Source of the DNA: Ardenticatenaceae bacterium
GTDB taxonomy: Bacteria; Chloroflexota; Anaerolineae; Promineifilales; Promineifilaceae
Assembly (NCBI GenBank): GCA_020634565.1
Contig: JACKBN010000001.1
Coordinates: 124,001 to 188,000 of the forward strand
Direction: 5' to 3'
Length of the DNA stretch: 64,000 nt
Within the stretch, counting starts at the first letter, position 1, and each line of letters begins with the position of its first letter. Below are positions 27,498 to 36,749 of the stretch, in pieces. Position numbers and translations under genes: made by a program. Under the pieces are notes generated by a model. That model worked only from the letters and a program-made list of their open reading frames with translations, was not told where the DNA came from and did not search any database.

Positions 27498-30400
27498 TCT
27501 TCACTGGTAGGTCGTTTACCATAGATCTTAATATGGTTACGTCCACCATTCATCATAATTTTGTGCACACCTATCTTCAGGTTGCCGAAAATCTGTTCAC
27601 CCATAGCCTTCTAGAAGGAAATCTGCCAGCGACCTCCGCTAATTTACCGACCTTAAATGAAGATATCCTCAACGAACTGGCTTTACAGGCAGAAACGGCA
27701 GCGCTCACGCAACCGGCCTACGCCTACGCCATAATGGCAGTCGCTGATTCAGCGGCCCAAAACACCAATGATACTTTTTTATGTGCCCTAGCAGCCTGGC
27801 AACTAGCGCGTGCTGCCAACTGGTGGGTACAACCTCAACTGGTGGAGACGGCCGTTACCCGCGCCCAAACTCTCTTTGCCCAGTTACAAGAGCCCGGCTG
27901 GCTCGCTGCCTGCATCTGGCAACGCAATGCCACCCCTTGGGTCCGCCCCAACTTTGCTCAAGCGATTACAGAACTCGAACAATCCCTGCGGACATTACAA
28001 CATGAAGGCTTTTATAATTTGATCCCCGAATGTCAGCTATCGTTGGCCTATGCCTATCTGCTTGTTGGCCGTTTTGATGATGCTGAGAAAGAAACGGCCT
28101 GTGCCCAACAAATTTTTGAAACAAGCAACGACAATTTTGGCATTGGGCGTTGTTTATATACGCGGGCCAGCTATTTACGCCGCCAAACTCACTTTGAAAA
28201 AGCAAGAGACTATCTTACCCAGGCACAACACTATTTCCAGCAAGCGAAGGCAAGAGTCTGGGGCACCATGACAACCGCACAACTTGCACTGATTGCCTGG
28301 TATTGGCAACATGATATTCAAACGGCCGAACCCAAACTCAAGTGGGCAGTAGGAGAATTTGAAAAACTGGATTTACCATTATGGGTTGCTCAAAGCCGCT
28401 TTGGCTTAGGGCAAATGTATCAACAAATGGGTCAATTATCGGGAGCCGCAGAAGCGATTCATTCTGCCCGAAAAACCTTTGCCCGATTTCATGTAGAAGG
28501 CCTTTGGGCAGATTCTTTGCTAGACAGTGGCTGGTTAGCACTTTATCAAGGCAACTATTCATCCAGTCTTGATTTTTTTCGACAAGCTGAAAACCTCTAT
28601 GCTGAAGTTGGCAATAATTGGCTACCGGTTATCGCCATCATGCACCAAGGTGAGGCATATGTTCAAATGGGCCAGTACCAACAGGCGCTCCTTTATTTGG
28701 AAAAAGCCAGCCGACGCCTAGATGAACTGAAGATGCCACAACGCCAGGCATGGTGCCAGCTACGATTAGCGGCTGTCCATGAACTGCTAAATCATTGGAC
28801 TCAGGCCGAAACCCATCTCAATGAGGCGGAAATTTTTTACCGACAGGCAGGCCAGGAAGATAATTTTTCCAACATTTACAGTCTGCGAGCCAAACTACAC
28901 TTTGCCCAAAACAAATCGGCAGAGGCAGTGCAGTTTTTACATTTGGCAATACGCTCCGCCGAGCAACAAGGCGAGCAGCCGGAAGTTGCCCGAGCGCAGC
29001 ACTTATTAGGTCATATCTTGTGTACGGCGGGGCCTCTTGACAAAGCATTTTATTATCTACAAAAAGCTGACAGCAACTTTGCCTCCATGGGGATGGCGAT
29101 TGACCAGGCAGCCTGTAGAATAGAGTTAGGAGATTACTACAACCTAATAAATGACCATACTGCTGCAGAAAATATTTGGCAACAAGCCTTAAGCGTCATT
29201 ACTGGTGCTGCTCCCGAGCTAGAATGGCGAGCACATTTTGGACTGGCTAAATTGGCTGAATCAGCCAATGATGAAGCGAAAGCATTACAAGCCTATCGTC
29301 AAGCTGTTAAAGCGCTAGGCCAATTACGCCGCACGTTGTGGCAGCCAGCCATTGCTGGCCACTACTTGGCAAAGTCTATGGCATTATTTGATCGCGCAGT
29401 CTCTCTAGCAACAAAAATAAAGGCAACAACAGATGTGCTTTATTTTATTGAAGAAAGCAAAGCCCAAACGATCACCAAAAAGCTTGTATCACCAGTATCG
29501 ACGGGCTTATCTCTTCCACGCGAGGTCACAGATCTAGTCGCGGAGATTCGTTGGCTACAGCAAAAAATCAGTGAATCAAGAACCTTGGGGCTAGGAAATT
29601 TTGTTTCAGGGCGTGAACTTCATCAACAGTTTATGAAAAAAATACGAAACTATGATCAACTAGTCAGCCGTGTGGAACGCGCCCAAAAGGCTAATAATCA
29701 GCTTAAAGTTGCACATGACAAGTTTGATATCGCTCATTTCCGCGAACAAGCAGTTAAATTTTTGGGTGAAAAATGGTTGGCTTTAAATTTCTACCAAAAC
29801 AAGACCGAAATTACGGCCGTTGCCATTACCTCCACTACCTATTTTTATTGGTCTACACCTATCACCGCATCGTTAAAATTCACTTTAGACCGTTGCATCA
29901 AAGCAGGATTAAACCGTACGCTCTCGCTTCGAAGTCTAGAATCATTGGGCGATGCCCTTTTGCCAAAGGCCGTTTTCGATCAACTAGCTCCCAACACACA
30001 TTTATTAATTGTTCCGCACAAAAAACTGCACCGGCTACCCTGGGCAGCTCTACCGATAGCTGGTACAAAGCAACTTATAACAAGCTGTATTCCCACTGTT
30101 ATTCCTTCACTTCAAAGCCTTTTTCATCTCTGGCAGCGACCCCAAGCCGCAAAAAAAGACCACCTGACATCAGGGCTGCTTATAGCTGCGGCCAACTTTC
30201 AAGGGAGACACTCACCATTGAAAGAAGTGAATCGAGAGGCAGAGATGATTACTGAATTATTTGGCGCCGATGTTAAAAGCTTACTAGATGTGGAGGCGGT
30301 TGTGGATAACTGGCGGCATTTACAACAAACGCAGGCGGGAAATCGCTTTGGCTTTTTGCATATTGCCACCCATGCCTTCTCTGATCAGTATACGGGCCGA

Positions 30401-30757
30401 CTTTCGGGCCTGGCATTTTATGATCGAGATCTCTGGCTGGATGAGTTGCAGCAGTTTACGCCGCTGCCACCGTTAGTGACCTTATCTGCTTGCAGCGGTC
30501 TGCGCAATCTTATTCATGAGGGAGATGAGCAAACAGGTTTGTCCATAACCTGTCTATCGGCCGGGGCGCAACGCATCGTAGGCAGCCTATGGCCAATTCG
30601 GGATGAAAGCTCACCAAATTTCATGCGTGTTTTTTATCAGGGTTTATTAGATGGATATGGTGTGGCAGAGTCGTTGGCAAAAGCACAGCGAACGGCCATT
30701 CAAACCGGAGTAGACATGATGCACTGGGCCAGTTTCCAATGTATTGGCCAGCCATAA
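27494..30757 (+). CDS. TPR-repeat CHAT-domain (caspase-like) protease
   Basis: About 1,087 residues from a TTG at 27494 that overlaps the upstream stop (TTGA). The first ATG is at 27533, and neither start has a strong ribosome site. Residues about 60-650 are tandem TPR hairpins (repeats such as YQGNYSSSLDFFRQAENLYAE). The last 350 residues are a CHAT domain. The catalytic dyad is complete: His in HIATHA (codon 30371) and Cys in LSACSG (codon 30491), as in HetF and TPR-CHAT proteases. The TPR part is expected to bind a partner or sense a signal that releases protease activity. Co-transcription with a sigma factor suggests a signalling cascade. Possible substrates are the operon's second protein or the small peptide encoded just downstream (inference). 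Confidence 0.9.
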   Translation: MIFTGRSFTIDLNMVTSTIHHNFVHTYLQVAENLFTHSLLEGNLPATSANLPTLNEDILNELALQAETAALTQPAYAYAIMAVADSAAQNTNDTFLCALAAWQLARAANWWVQPQLVETAVTRAQTLFAQLQEPGWLAACIWQRNATPWVRPNFAQAITELEQSLRTLQHEGFYNLIPECQLSLAYAYLLVGRFDDAEKETACAQQIFETSNDNFGIGRCLYTRASYLRRQTHFEKARDYLTQAQHYFQQAKARVWGTMTTAQLALIAWYWQHDIQTAEPKLKWAVGEFEKLDLPLWVAQSRFGLGQMYQQMGQLSGAAEAIHSARKTFARFHVEGLWADSLLDSGWLALYQGNYSSSLDFFRQAENLYAEVGNNWLPVIAIMHQGEAYVQMGQYQQALLYLEKASRRLDELKMPQRQAWCQLRLAAVHELLNHWTQAETHLNEAEIFYRQAGQEDNFSNIYSLRAKLHFAQNKSAEAVQFLHLAIRSAEQQGEQPEVARAQHLLGHILCTAGPLDKAFYYLQKADSNFASMGMAIDQAACRIELGDYYNLINDHTAAENIWQQALSVITGAAPELEWRAHFGLAKLAESANDEAKALQAYRQAVKALGQLRRTLWQPAIAGHYLAKSMALFDRAVSLATKIKATTDVLYFIEESKAQTITKKLVSPVSTGLSLPREVTDLVAEIRWLQQKISESRTLGLGNFVSGRELHQQFMKKIRNYDQLVSRVERAQKANNQLKVAHDKFDIAHFREQAVKFLGEKWLALNFYQNKTEITAVAITSTTYFYWSTPITASLKFTLDRCIKAGLNRTLSLRSLESLGDALLPKAVFDQLAPNTHLLIVPHKKLHRLPWAALPIAGTKQLITSCIPTVIPSLQSLFHLWQRPQAAKKDHLTSGLLIAAANFQGRHSPLKEVNREAEMITELFGADVKSLLDVEAVVDNWRHLQQTQAGNRFGFLHIATHAFSDQYTGRLSGLAFYDRDLWLDELQQFTPLPPLVTLSACSGLRNLIHEGDEQTGLSITCLSAGAQRIVGSLWPIRDESSPNFMRVFYQGLLDGYGVAESLAKAQRTAIQTGVDMMHWASFQCIGQP

Positions 30758-30766
30758 AAAGAATCT

Positions 30767-30810
30767 CTGAAGATAGGATTTCTGTTTTCACGTAGAGATC
30801 CTATCTTCAG
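30767..30810. terminator. Bidirectional terminator hairpin between convergent genes
   Basis: Perfect 13-base arms, CTGAAGATAGGAT at 30767-30779 and its complement at 30798-30810, with an 18-base loop. The hairpin sits between the CHAT gene (plus) and the small peptide gene (minus), whose stops are ten bases or less away on either side. T-runs are short, so termination strength is uncertain. The placement and symmetry favour a shared terminator. Confidence 0.75.
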
Positions 30811-30816
30811 GCTCGT

Positions 30817-31032
30817 TTAGTAACCGCCGCAACCGCTCTGAGAACCGCCACCACCATTTTCACAAGCAATTACAGATATAGGACCTAATGGACTTTCATC
30901 TTGGAATAGCGCAAAATTGGGCCTGTTATTGGTAGCGATCGAAACCGTTCCAATAACAGACACTGTCAACGTAGCAAGAAGAAAGCCAGTTAACAAAAGT
31001 CTTAAAACATAGTCATTTATTGCCTTGAGCAT
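30817..31032 (-). CDS. Small membrane peptide with Gly/Cys-rich tail
   Basis: A 71-residue peptide. The ATG at 31032 (with GTG just before it) follows a strong GAGGAGG ribosome site, which argues that the gene is real. One hydrophobic helix or uncleaved signal covers residues about 11-32. The short outside part contains a Cys (VIAC) and ends GGGGSQSGCGGY, with a second Cys. I do not recognise a family. The Gly/Ser/Cys tail resembles short secreted or modified peptides, and the gene faces the CHAT protease gene across a shared terminator. No maturation enzyme (radical SAM, YcaO, LanM) is seen nearby, so a RiPP role is only a possibility. Confidence 0.65.
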   Translation of the reverse strand: MLKAINDYVLRLLLTGFLLATLTVSVIGTVSIATNNRPNFALFQDESPLGPISVIACENGGGGSQSGCGGY

Positions 31033-31249
31033 CACGAGTCACCTCCTCTTTGGTGAAGACTCGTTGAGTGTGGCGCCCGAATTCGCGGACCAGGCTGCGA
31101 ACCCGCTCATGAGACGCTCAACGGCTTTTTGATTTGTCTTTTACAGTTTATAGAAATGGCGCAGGAAACGTCTGAACTCAATCTGAGCAACTATTGAGCT
31201 ATTTCTGATCAAGGAAACTCTTTAAACCAAGTTAGACTCTAGAGATGGT
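31033..31249. other. Divergent intergenic region with inverted repeats
   Basis: A 217-base gap between the small peptide gene (minus) and the ATPase/winged-helix regulator (plus). It contains an imperfect inverted repeat, CGTTGAG near 31071 pairing with CTCAACG near 31115, enclosing a second small palindrome (TTCGC/GCGAA). These could fold in the leader of the small peptide mRNA or be operators. No convincing -35/-10 pair was found in either direction. Confidence 0.35.
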
Positions 31250-32707
31250 ATGTCCGAATCTAATGTCCTGTCCCTCACAAATTATTGGCAGCACTACCCT
31301 GATACATATCGTTCCGAAGAAGTAAAAACAATAGCAGGCTGGCTGGCAGCCGGAGAAAGTGGTGTTATTGTTGGCTTATCAGGAGCTGGAAGGGCGAGTT
31401 TGTTGTCATTTTTGCATCACCGCCCAGATGTACTGCACAGTCTACTTTCTGACTACAGCTGCCGAGGTGTTTTTGTACCGGTTGATTTAATCAACCTGCC
31501 AGACAATTCGCTAGCTACACTTTATCGTACTATCTTGCGCTCATTCTATGAGGTAAGCTACCAATTTGACAGTACCCAGCAAGCAATCATTTACGATCTA
31601 TATCGCAAGACGGAAACCTCACGAGATGCCTTTTTGTCTCAAAGTGCATTGCGGGAGCTATTACTCTCCTTGGAAACTGAAGCCTATCGAATTGGGCTGA
31701 TATTTGACCGCTTTGATCGTTTCTGCGAAACGGCTACGGTTCGAATGACCAATACATTGCGTGGCCTACGTGACAGCTTCAAAGAGACGCTCTGTTATCT
31801 TGTTAGCTTGCCTCAAGAGATAATTTATTCACCTTATTGGGAAAGCCTTGAACCGCTGCGAGGTATTTTAGACAGCCACACTTGCTGGGTCGGACCATTA
31901 CTTGAAAAAGATGTGCGTCACATGATTGCTCATCGCACCAAACATCTGGGGGAGCCACTACCCAATGAGATCATTGAATCCATATTGGAAGTAACTGGTG
32001 GATATCCTTCTTTGATACGAGTTGTGTGTGATTGGTGGATAGAAAACAGGGAGCCGATCGTTTCTCTCGCCTCTAACAAATGGGTAGCCAGATTGCTCTC
32101 CCTACAAAATGTCCAGCATCGTTTGGAACAAATGTGGTATGGTCTCACTCAAGAAGAACAATCAGCATTGTCTGAGTTACACAAATGGCAAGATGGCCAA
32201 GCTACTGGTAATTCTGCTAAGTATCTTCGCTCAAAATCTCCCTTTCCACTAGCTGAACCCTACAGAAATTTATTGCCAGGTCTCCAAAACAAGGGCGTAT
32301 GTTACCAAGATAAGCAGAACAAGTGTAAGGTCAACGGCCGTTTACTGGCATCTTATATCGCAGAAACATCCGGTCGTAGTCGGGGGAAAATCTGGTTAGA
32401 TAGTAAAACCGAAAATATCTACCAAGGAGATATACTCATTGGAAACCTGCCGCCTTTGGAACGAGCCGTCCTAGGCTTTCTCATCCAAAATCCATATGCG
32501 CGTCATACTCATACCGACCTGATTGAGGCTGCCTGGCCGGAAGATGTGCATAAGGAGGGTGTTTCCACTGACGCTCTTTACCAAACAATTCGCGGCTTGC
32601 GCAAGAAAATCGAACCACAGCCATCCATACCCTGTTACATTCTCAACTGGCGTGGGCAGCAAGAGGGGGGCTACCACTTCTTTCCTGAAGGACGTCCTAT
32701 CCAATAG
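31250..32707 (+). CDS. ATPase-like protein with OmpR-type winged-helix C-terminus
   Basis: A 485-residue cytosolic protein. The N-terminal part resembles STAND/AAA ATPases. Its P-loop reads GLSGAGRAS at 42-50, with Arg in place of the invariant Lys, and its Walker B-like strand reads LIFDRFDRF, so hydrolysis may be lost. A winged helix of about 90 residues ends the protein (from LPPLERAVLGFLIQN through VSTDALYQTIRGLRKKI to the GGYHF wing), a good match to OmpR/PhoB DNA-binding domains. It is probably a transcription regulator with a nucleotide-sensing or inactive ATPase module. The conflict-type cluster that starts 2.2 kb downstream may have been its immediate neighbour before the insertion sequences arrived. 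The ribosome site is weak. Confidence 0.75.
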   Translation: MSESNVLSLTNYWQHYPDTYRSEEVKTIAGWLAAGESGVIVGLSGAGRASLLSFLHHRPDVLHSLLSDYSCRGVFVPVDLINLPDNSLATLYRTILRSFYEVSYQFDSTQQAIIYDLYRKTETSRDAFLSQSALRELLLSLETEAYRIGLIFDRFDRFCETATVRMTNTLRGLRDSFKETLCYLVSLPQEIIYSPYWESLEPLRGILDSHTCWVGPLLEKDVRHMIAHRTKHLGEPLPNEIIESILEVTGGYPSLIRVVCDWWIENREPIVSLASNKWVARLLSLQNVQHRLEQMWYGLTQEEQSALSELHKWQDGQATGNSAKYLRSKSPFPLAEPYRNLLPGLQNKGVCYQDKQNKCKVNGRLLASYIAETSGRSRGKIWLDSKTENIYQGDILIGNLPPLERAVLGFLIQNPYARHTHTDLIEAAWPEDVHKEGVSTDALYQTIRGLRKKIEPQPSIPCYILNWRGQQEGGYHFFPEGRPIQ

Positions 32708-32720
32708 CATCAACAATAAA

Positions 32721-33711
32721 ACTTTGGCTCATGGGTCAAAAGTGTGCTGAGTAACCAAAGCGGAGATGAAGTCGGGTGAGATACGCTTGAGATTCCGTCT
32801 GAACTCACATATCGCAATGTAGCCGCTCAAGTTTTTCTTATGCACACCCTTGAACATCCTTAAAAAGTTACGCACATCTGTCCACATGCCTTCAGCCGTG
32901 TTGACATGCACTTCACGAATTCCGTCGCCATCATCATCACGTGCCCACTCCTTGTCGCCATGAGACACAGTGGCATGCGGGCGAATCACATGATTGTAGC
33001 TTTGGTATTCGTCTGTAAATAGTTGAGACCCAACGATAGTAAAGCGATGTACGTGGTCAACCAGGGTCTCGCCTTTTGTATCTTTTACAACGCGCAAGCG
33101 AACTTGTCCCGATTGACGACCTACCGTGCCCACAACGGGCGGTCGGTCATTGGCATAGGTGCCGCGCCCGCGCCGTTTGTTAGCCCGGCGACGAGGCGGG
33201 TCAGCTGGGTCGAAATGCTCACATCCTTTTTTCCCCCGCATTCTGAAACATTTCATCGGTTTCAGTTTCATCATCTAGGAGTGGGGTGTCTGGTTGCAGT
33301 TGTTGAGCATTCGCTTGCAGGTCATGGCGCAACTTCAACACCGTCTGGTAATTGATGCCCAATTCGGCTGACAAAATTGTCGCAGGCTCTCCTTTGAGGA
33401 CACCGCGCACGAGCAACACGACTTGCATTGGAGTCAAATGATGTTGTTGGAAAACGGTTCCCGTATACAAGTTGTAGGCAGCCTGACAGTTCTGGCAACG
33501 ATAAACGGTCAGTTGACTGCGCTTTGTTGTCCGGAACTCACGGGCTTGGTCAACGCCGATGTGACAAACTGGACAGCCAAAGCCATGCGGATGGAAATGT
33601 TCAATGAGCCATTGTGTACAGTTTTCTTTATCGAGTAAGTCGGTGATTGGAAATTCCATGATTTCCAATTTTACCTGATTCGCACACTTTTATTAGTTGA
33701 GCCAACTTTTT
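32721..33711 (-). mobile_element. IS1595-like insertion sequence
   Basis: About 1 kb enclosing a transposase pseudogene. The ends are imperfect inverted repeats: TTGGCTCA then AAAAGTGTGC on the left (about 32724-32746), matched in reverse complement on the right (about 33682-33708). Exact ends and any 8-bp target duplication could not be fixed by eye. The element contains no ACGGCCGT, unlike most of the surrounding chromosome. Confidence 0.7.
32729..33659 (-). pseudogene. IS1595-family transposase, frameshifted
   Basis: The reading frame is split in two. The first part (from ATG 33659) carries the N-terminal zinc ribbon (CPVC...CQNC) and the HTH (LGINYQTVLKL), and reaches the first catalytic Asp in DETETDEMFQNAG. 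It then stops at 33219. The second part, one frame over, continues with the ISXO2-like DDE core (RRRANKRRGRGTYANDRPPV, the FTDEYQSYNHV motif and the final VHVNTAEGMW..RMFKGVHKK block). The shift falls at a GGGGGAAAAAAGG run near 33228-33240 and equals one extra base. It may be an inactivating indel or, less likely, a programmed frameshift. All DDE parts are present, so loss is recent. Confidence 0.8.
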
Positions 33712-33751
33712 AGACACGAAAGATTTTGGCAACAAACCAGAATATATAAAT

Positions 33752-34862
33752 GAGGGGTGTGCAGCCTCTTAAGAAAACGCGGCCTTGATGGTCGAGATTT
33801 CCCGGAGAGGCAACCCCAAGATGCTGTTCATTATCATCGAAATCTGTACAGTCAGGGTGCCTAAAGCCAAGACTGTTCGTACATTTACAAGCTTTTGCAT
33901 CGGTAACTGCTTTTGTTGACTGGTTGCCCCGATGACTTTGGCGATTAAGTCAAATAACGGCTCGACACTGGTTTTACGCTTTTTGAAGCGTTCCTGAATA
34001 TCCGCTTCGGCTAAGAAGCGATGATAGGCTTGAGCATAGCGACCTTTGACCCAACGCAGCGCCGGAGTGATGAGCAAGGTTCTCTGCCGAATCCAATGAC
34101 GAATGCGCAGCGCTTTGGTGTAGCGGTCATCGGCTGTCAAACTGGCGGGACGCAACTGGTTGAGAATGAACGCCGCTTTTTGGTCTAGAACTTCGCTATC
34201 AGCCACAGCCGCGGTTTCCACCTGAACCATCTTGGGAAAGGCCGCTTCGGTACAGGTAATATGGATGCCATAGCCATAAACCCAGCCCTGATAGCCACTC
34301 TTGCTCCAGGTAGCCTCGGTATCCAGGCGACGCAGTTTGGCTGGAATGCGCCCTTCACGACGGTCGGACTGGTACCAGACTGGACCATCAGCCTTGAACA
34401 GGCTCTTATCTTCCGCCAGGTGACGATTGGCAAAGGCTTCATCCAGGTCAGCCACTTCGTCACCGACGAAAGCCGTGAACTCGGTGACAATATAACCGAG
34501 TTTCTTGTACTGCCGTGAGAGCGTTGTTCGGTTAGGCACCGTCTCAAAACGCAGAAGCACCATGATTTGTGGGTGGGCTTCCAGCCAACGATGCTGAGCC
34601 TTAAATTCGTAGATGCGTCGAAATTGCATAAGCATAAAAAAGACAATCATTTCCCGGTATTTGTAGGTGCAAAGGTTTTGGTACCTGAGCAAAACCGGAT
34701 TGGTTTGGACAAATTTATCGAATAAGGTAATGATTAGGTGAGCATAGTCGATTAGAGTTGGTTGTCCCATTGGGTTCTCCTGTAACAGATTGGTCTCTAT
34801 TACAGTTAAACCCGTTCTGGTCGGCTATGCCAACTCTCTTCTCAAATCTATGCACACCCCTC
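33752..34862 (-). mobile_element. Complete insertion sequence, IS4/IS5-like, with 8-bp target duplication
   Basis: A 1111-base element. Perfect terminal inverted repeats GAGGGGTGTGCA occupy 33752-33763 and, in reverse complement, 34851-34862. They are flanked by an identical 8-base direct repeat ATATAAAT at 33744-33751 and 34863-34870. The intact duplication shows a recent insertion at this site. The element inserted 30 bases before the start codon of the phosphotransferase-like gene, so it probably cut that cluster off from its original promoter. Confidence 0.92.
33769..34770 (-). CDS. DDE transposase of the insertion sequence
   Basis: A 333-residue transposase that looks intact. Candidate catalytic residues are Asp in KADGPVWY, Asp in TADDRYT and Glu in SVEPLFD, in the order and spacing of the IS4/IS5 RNase H-like transposases. 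An N-terminal helical domain precedes them. It fills its element from 17 bases inside the left repeat to about 80 bases inside the right repeat. The subgroup is not assigned. An 8-bp target duplication is compatible with several IS4/IS5 branches. Confidence 0.85.
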   Translation of the reverse strand: MGQPTLIDYAHLIITLFDKFVQTNPVLLRYQNLCTYKYREMIVFFMLMQFRRIYEFKAQHRWLEAHPQIMVLLRFETVPNRTTLSRQYKKLGYIVTEFTAFVGDEVADLDEAFANRHLAEDKSLFKADGPVWYQSDRREGRIPAKLRRLDTEATWSKSGYQGWVYGYGIHITCTEAAFPKMVQVETAAVADSEVLDQKAAFILNQLRPASLTADDRYTKALRIRHWIRQRTLLITPALRWVKGRYAQAYHRFLAEADIQERFKKRKTSVEPLFDLIAKVIGATSQQKQLPMQKLVNVRTVLALGTLTVQISMIMNSILGLPLREISTIKAAFS

Positions 34863-34892
34863 ATATAAATAGATGTAGATCTGGAGAGCGGT

Positions 34893-36749
34893 ATGCAGTC
34901 ATATCATCCCAAAATTATTAATCGGACAGTAACGGAGTTATCATCCTATGCCAAAAAAGTTCTGGCAACTATGTTTGCCACTTATTCGCAAGTTATTGTC
35001 AAATCAGAATTCCAGAGCGGTTTTAGCAGTAGCAAGGTTTTTTTAGTACGTCCGGTTCGTCAGGATGGTGCCGAACTGCCAGCCGTCATCAAAATAGATC
35101 TCGCCGCCCGTATTCAGCGTGAATGGGAAGCTTACCAACAATGTATCCAAAACCGATTGCCAAATGTAGCTGAGATTCATGGCGACCCGATTTATCCAGC
35201 GGGGAGCTTGTGGGGCGGATTATGGTACCCGTTGGTAGGAGCGGGCACATTTGAAATAGAGAGCCTCAACCAATACTTACGACAAGCCAATATAGAAGAT
35301 ATTCGACATACTTTGGAAGCACGTCTCTTTAAAAGTTTGGGGGTGCTTTGGTCACAAACACAGACTGTTCAACCTGATCTCCACTTGCAAACTCATTACG
35401 ACTCATTTTTGCCAATGAATCTAGTAATTGAATTGGTCGGTTTGCCAACAGACTCTCAAGCCCAGTGGCTACATCCCAATAACGTCAGCATTCTAACATT
35501 GAAAAGTGGCGATTTTGTACAGGTTGCTGGCTTTCAGGTAGTAAAGGTATTGGGGGAAACGCAGAAACTCTCATTGGACTTGCCACCTGACTCACTAGCG
35601 GCTTACAGAATACAGGTTTTTCCTGTATCAAACAGCACGGCTTATGAAGTGGGTGACATAATTGAACAGCCACTCATTGGAATTGTGCGCCAGACTCGCG
35701 AAGACTTGCTGCGTGAACAAGTACGAGCAGCTTTGGGGCAGGAGCTAGATTTAACGACCGTTTCCCTAACACTTCCTAATAACAGAACATTGCCAAATCC
35801 GCTGCACGCTTTACCGGACATACTCAATCACTCTTTGGATGCTTACGTTTCTTTCATACACGGAGACCTAAACCTGGAAAATGTTCTGGTGGAAACTGAA
35901 AGTCGCACAGCTTATTTGATTGATTTTGCTAAATCGCGTAAAGACCATAGCTTACGCGACTTATTTCATTTAGAAATGTCTGTCGTCACTCAACTTGTGT
36001 CTGCAGGATTAAGAGCAAACAGCTTGACAGCTGAAGCTATTTGTTCTTTTTATGAACAGCTTCACTGTGCCGTCCTGCATCCAGGTCAAATATCGGCGCC
36101 CCAAGGATTAGAAAAACCTTTCTCCATATTGCTAATGATTCGCCAGACTGCCCAACGTTATCTTTTTACGCCAGAGGATTGGTCTGAATATTTTTACGGC
36201 CTTGCAATTTACCTCTTAGGATCGCTGCGGTATCCTAATCTGGATGAGGTTCCAGGAGCAAAGGCTGTGGCTTTTTGGGGAACGGCCGTTACTCTAAAAC
36301 TATTACAATCAGCACCACCTTGCCAACCGCAGCAGGCACAAGCATCCTCATCACAACAAGACAACCCAAAGCCCACGACACAAACCCATTTCTATGGCCC
36401 CGTCACGGGGCCAATCCATACCGGAAGTGGCAATATTAACGTTTCTTCTCTGCCAAAATCTAAAAAAGCTGAGCAGCCTCAGCCCAAACCACGCTATGAG
36501 GATATTTTTTCTGTCTACGAAAATGGCTTGAACCGAATGCTGGCACAAGTAGGGCCAGATCATCCTCGCTATAGCGAGGTGCTGGTTTATCAGCAGCGTC
36601 TGACCGAGAATATCAGCCGTGCTCGCCGCTTTGGCGATACAAATTTGCGCCAAGCAGACCGCGCTGAAATTATTGACCAACTGAATGAGCTAGCTTTGGC
36701 CACCATGGGTGTTTCCTTCAACAAACTGTGTCAAGAGACAGCAGCATGA
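34893..36749 (+). CDS. Phosphotransferase-like kinase with effector tag and helical C-terminus
   Basis: A 618-residue cytosolic protein. The first half is an aminoglycoside-phosphotransferase/choline-kinase-like fold: a GFSSSKVFLV nucleotide loop, the VIKID lysine strand, the catalytic loop FIHGDLNLENVL and the metal-binding LIDFAKS. The insertion between lobes (about residues 180-270) is strand-rich. It resembles kinase-like modules found in ternary-complex conflict systems (TCAD9 type, from memory). Near residue 500 comes the tag FYGPVTGPIHTGSGNINV, followed by a helical domain (about 532-618) that recurs in the next protein. GGAGAG precedes the ATG. The insertion sequence ends 30 bases upstream. 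The stop overlaps the next start as ATGA. It probably phosphorylates a partner or small molecule in a defence or signalling pathway (inference). Confidence 0.8.
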   Translation: MQSYHPKIINRTVTELSSYAKKVLATMFATYSQVIVKSEFQSGFSSSKVFLVRPVRQDGAELPAVIKIDLAARIQREWEAYQQCIQNRLPNVAEIHGDPIYPAGSLWGGLWYPLVGAGTFEIESLNQYLRQANIEDIRHTLEARLFKSLGVLWSQTQTVQPDLHLQTHYDSFLPMNLVIELVGLPTDSQAQWLHPNNVSILTLKSGDFVQVAGFQVVKVLGETQKLSLDLPPDSLAAYRIQVFPVSNSTAYEVGDIIEQPLIGIVRQTREDLLREQVRAALGQELDLTTVSLTLPNNRTLPNPLHALPDILNHSLDAYVSFIHGDLNLENVLVETESRTAYLIDFAKSRKDHSLRDLFHLEMSVVTQLVSAGLRANSLTAEAICSFYEQLHCAVLHPGQISAPQGLEKPFSILLMIRQTAQRYLFTPEDWSEYFYGLAIYLLGSLRYPNLDEVPGAKAVAFWGTAVTLKLLQSAPPCQPQQAQASSSQQDNPKPTTQTHFYGPVTGPIHTGSGNINVSSLPKSKKAEQPQPKPRYEDIFSVYENGLNRMLAQVGPDHPRYSEVLVYQQRLTENISRARRFGDTNLRQADRAEIIDQLNELALATMGVSFNKLCQETAA

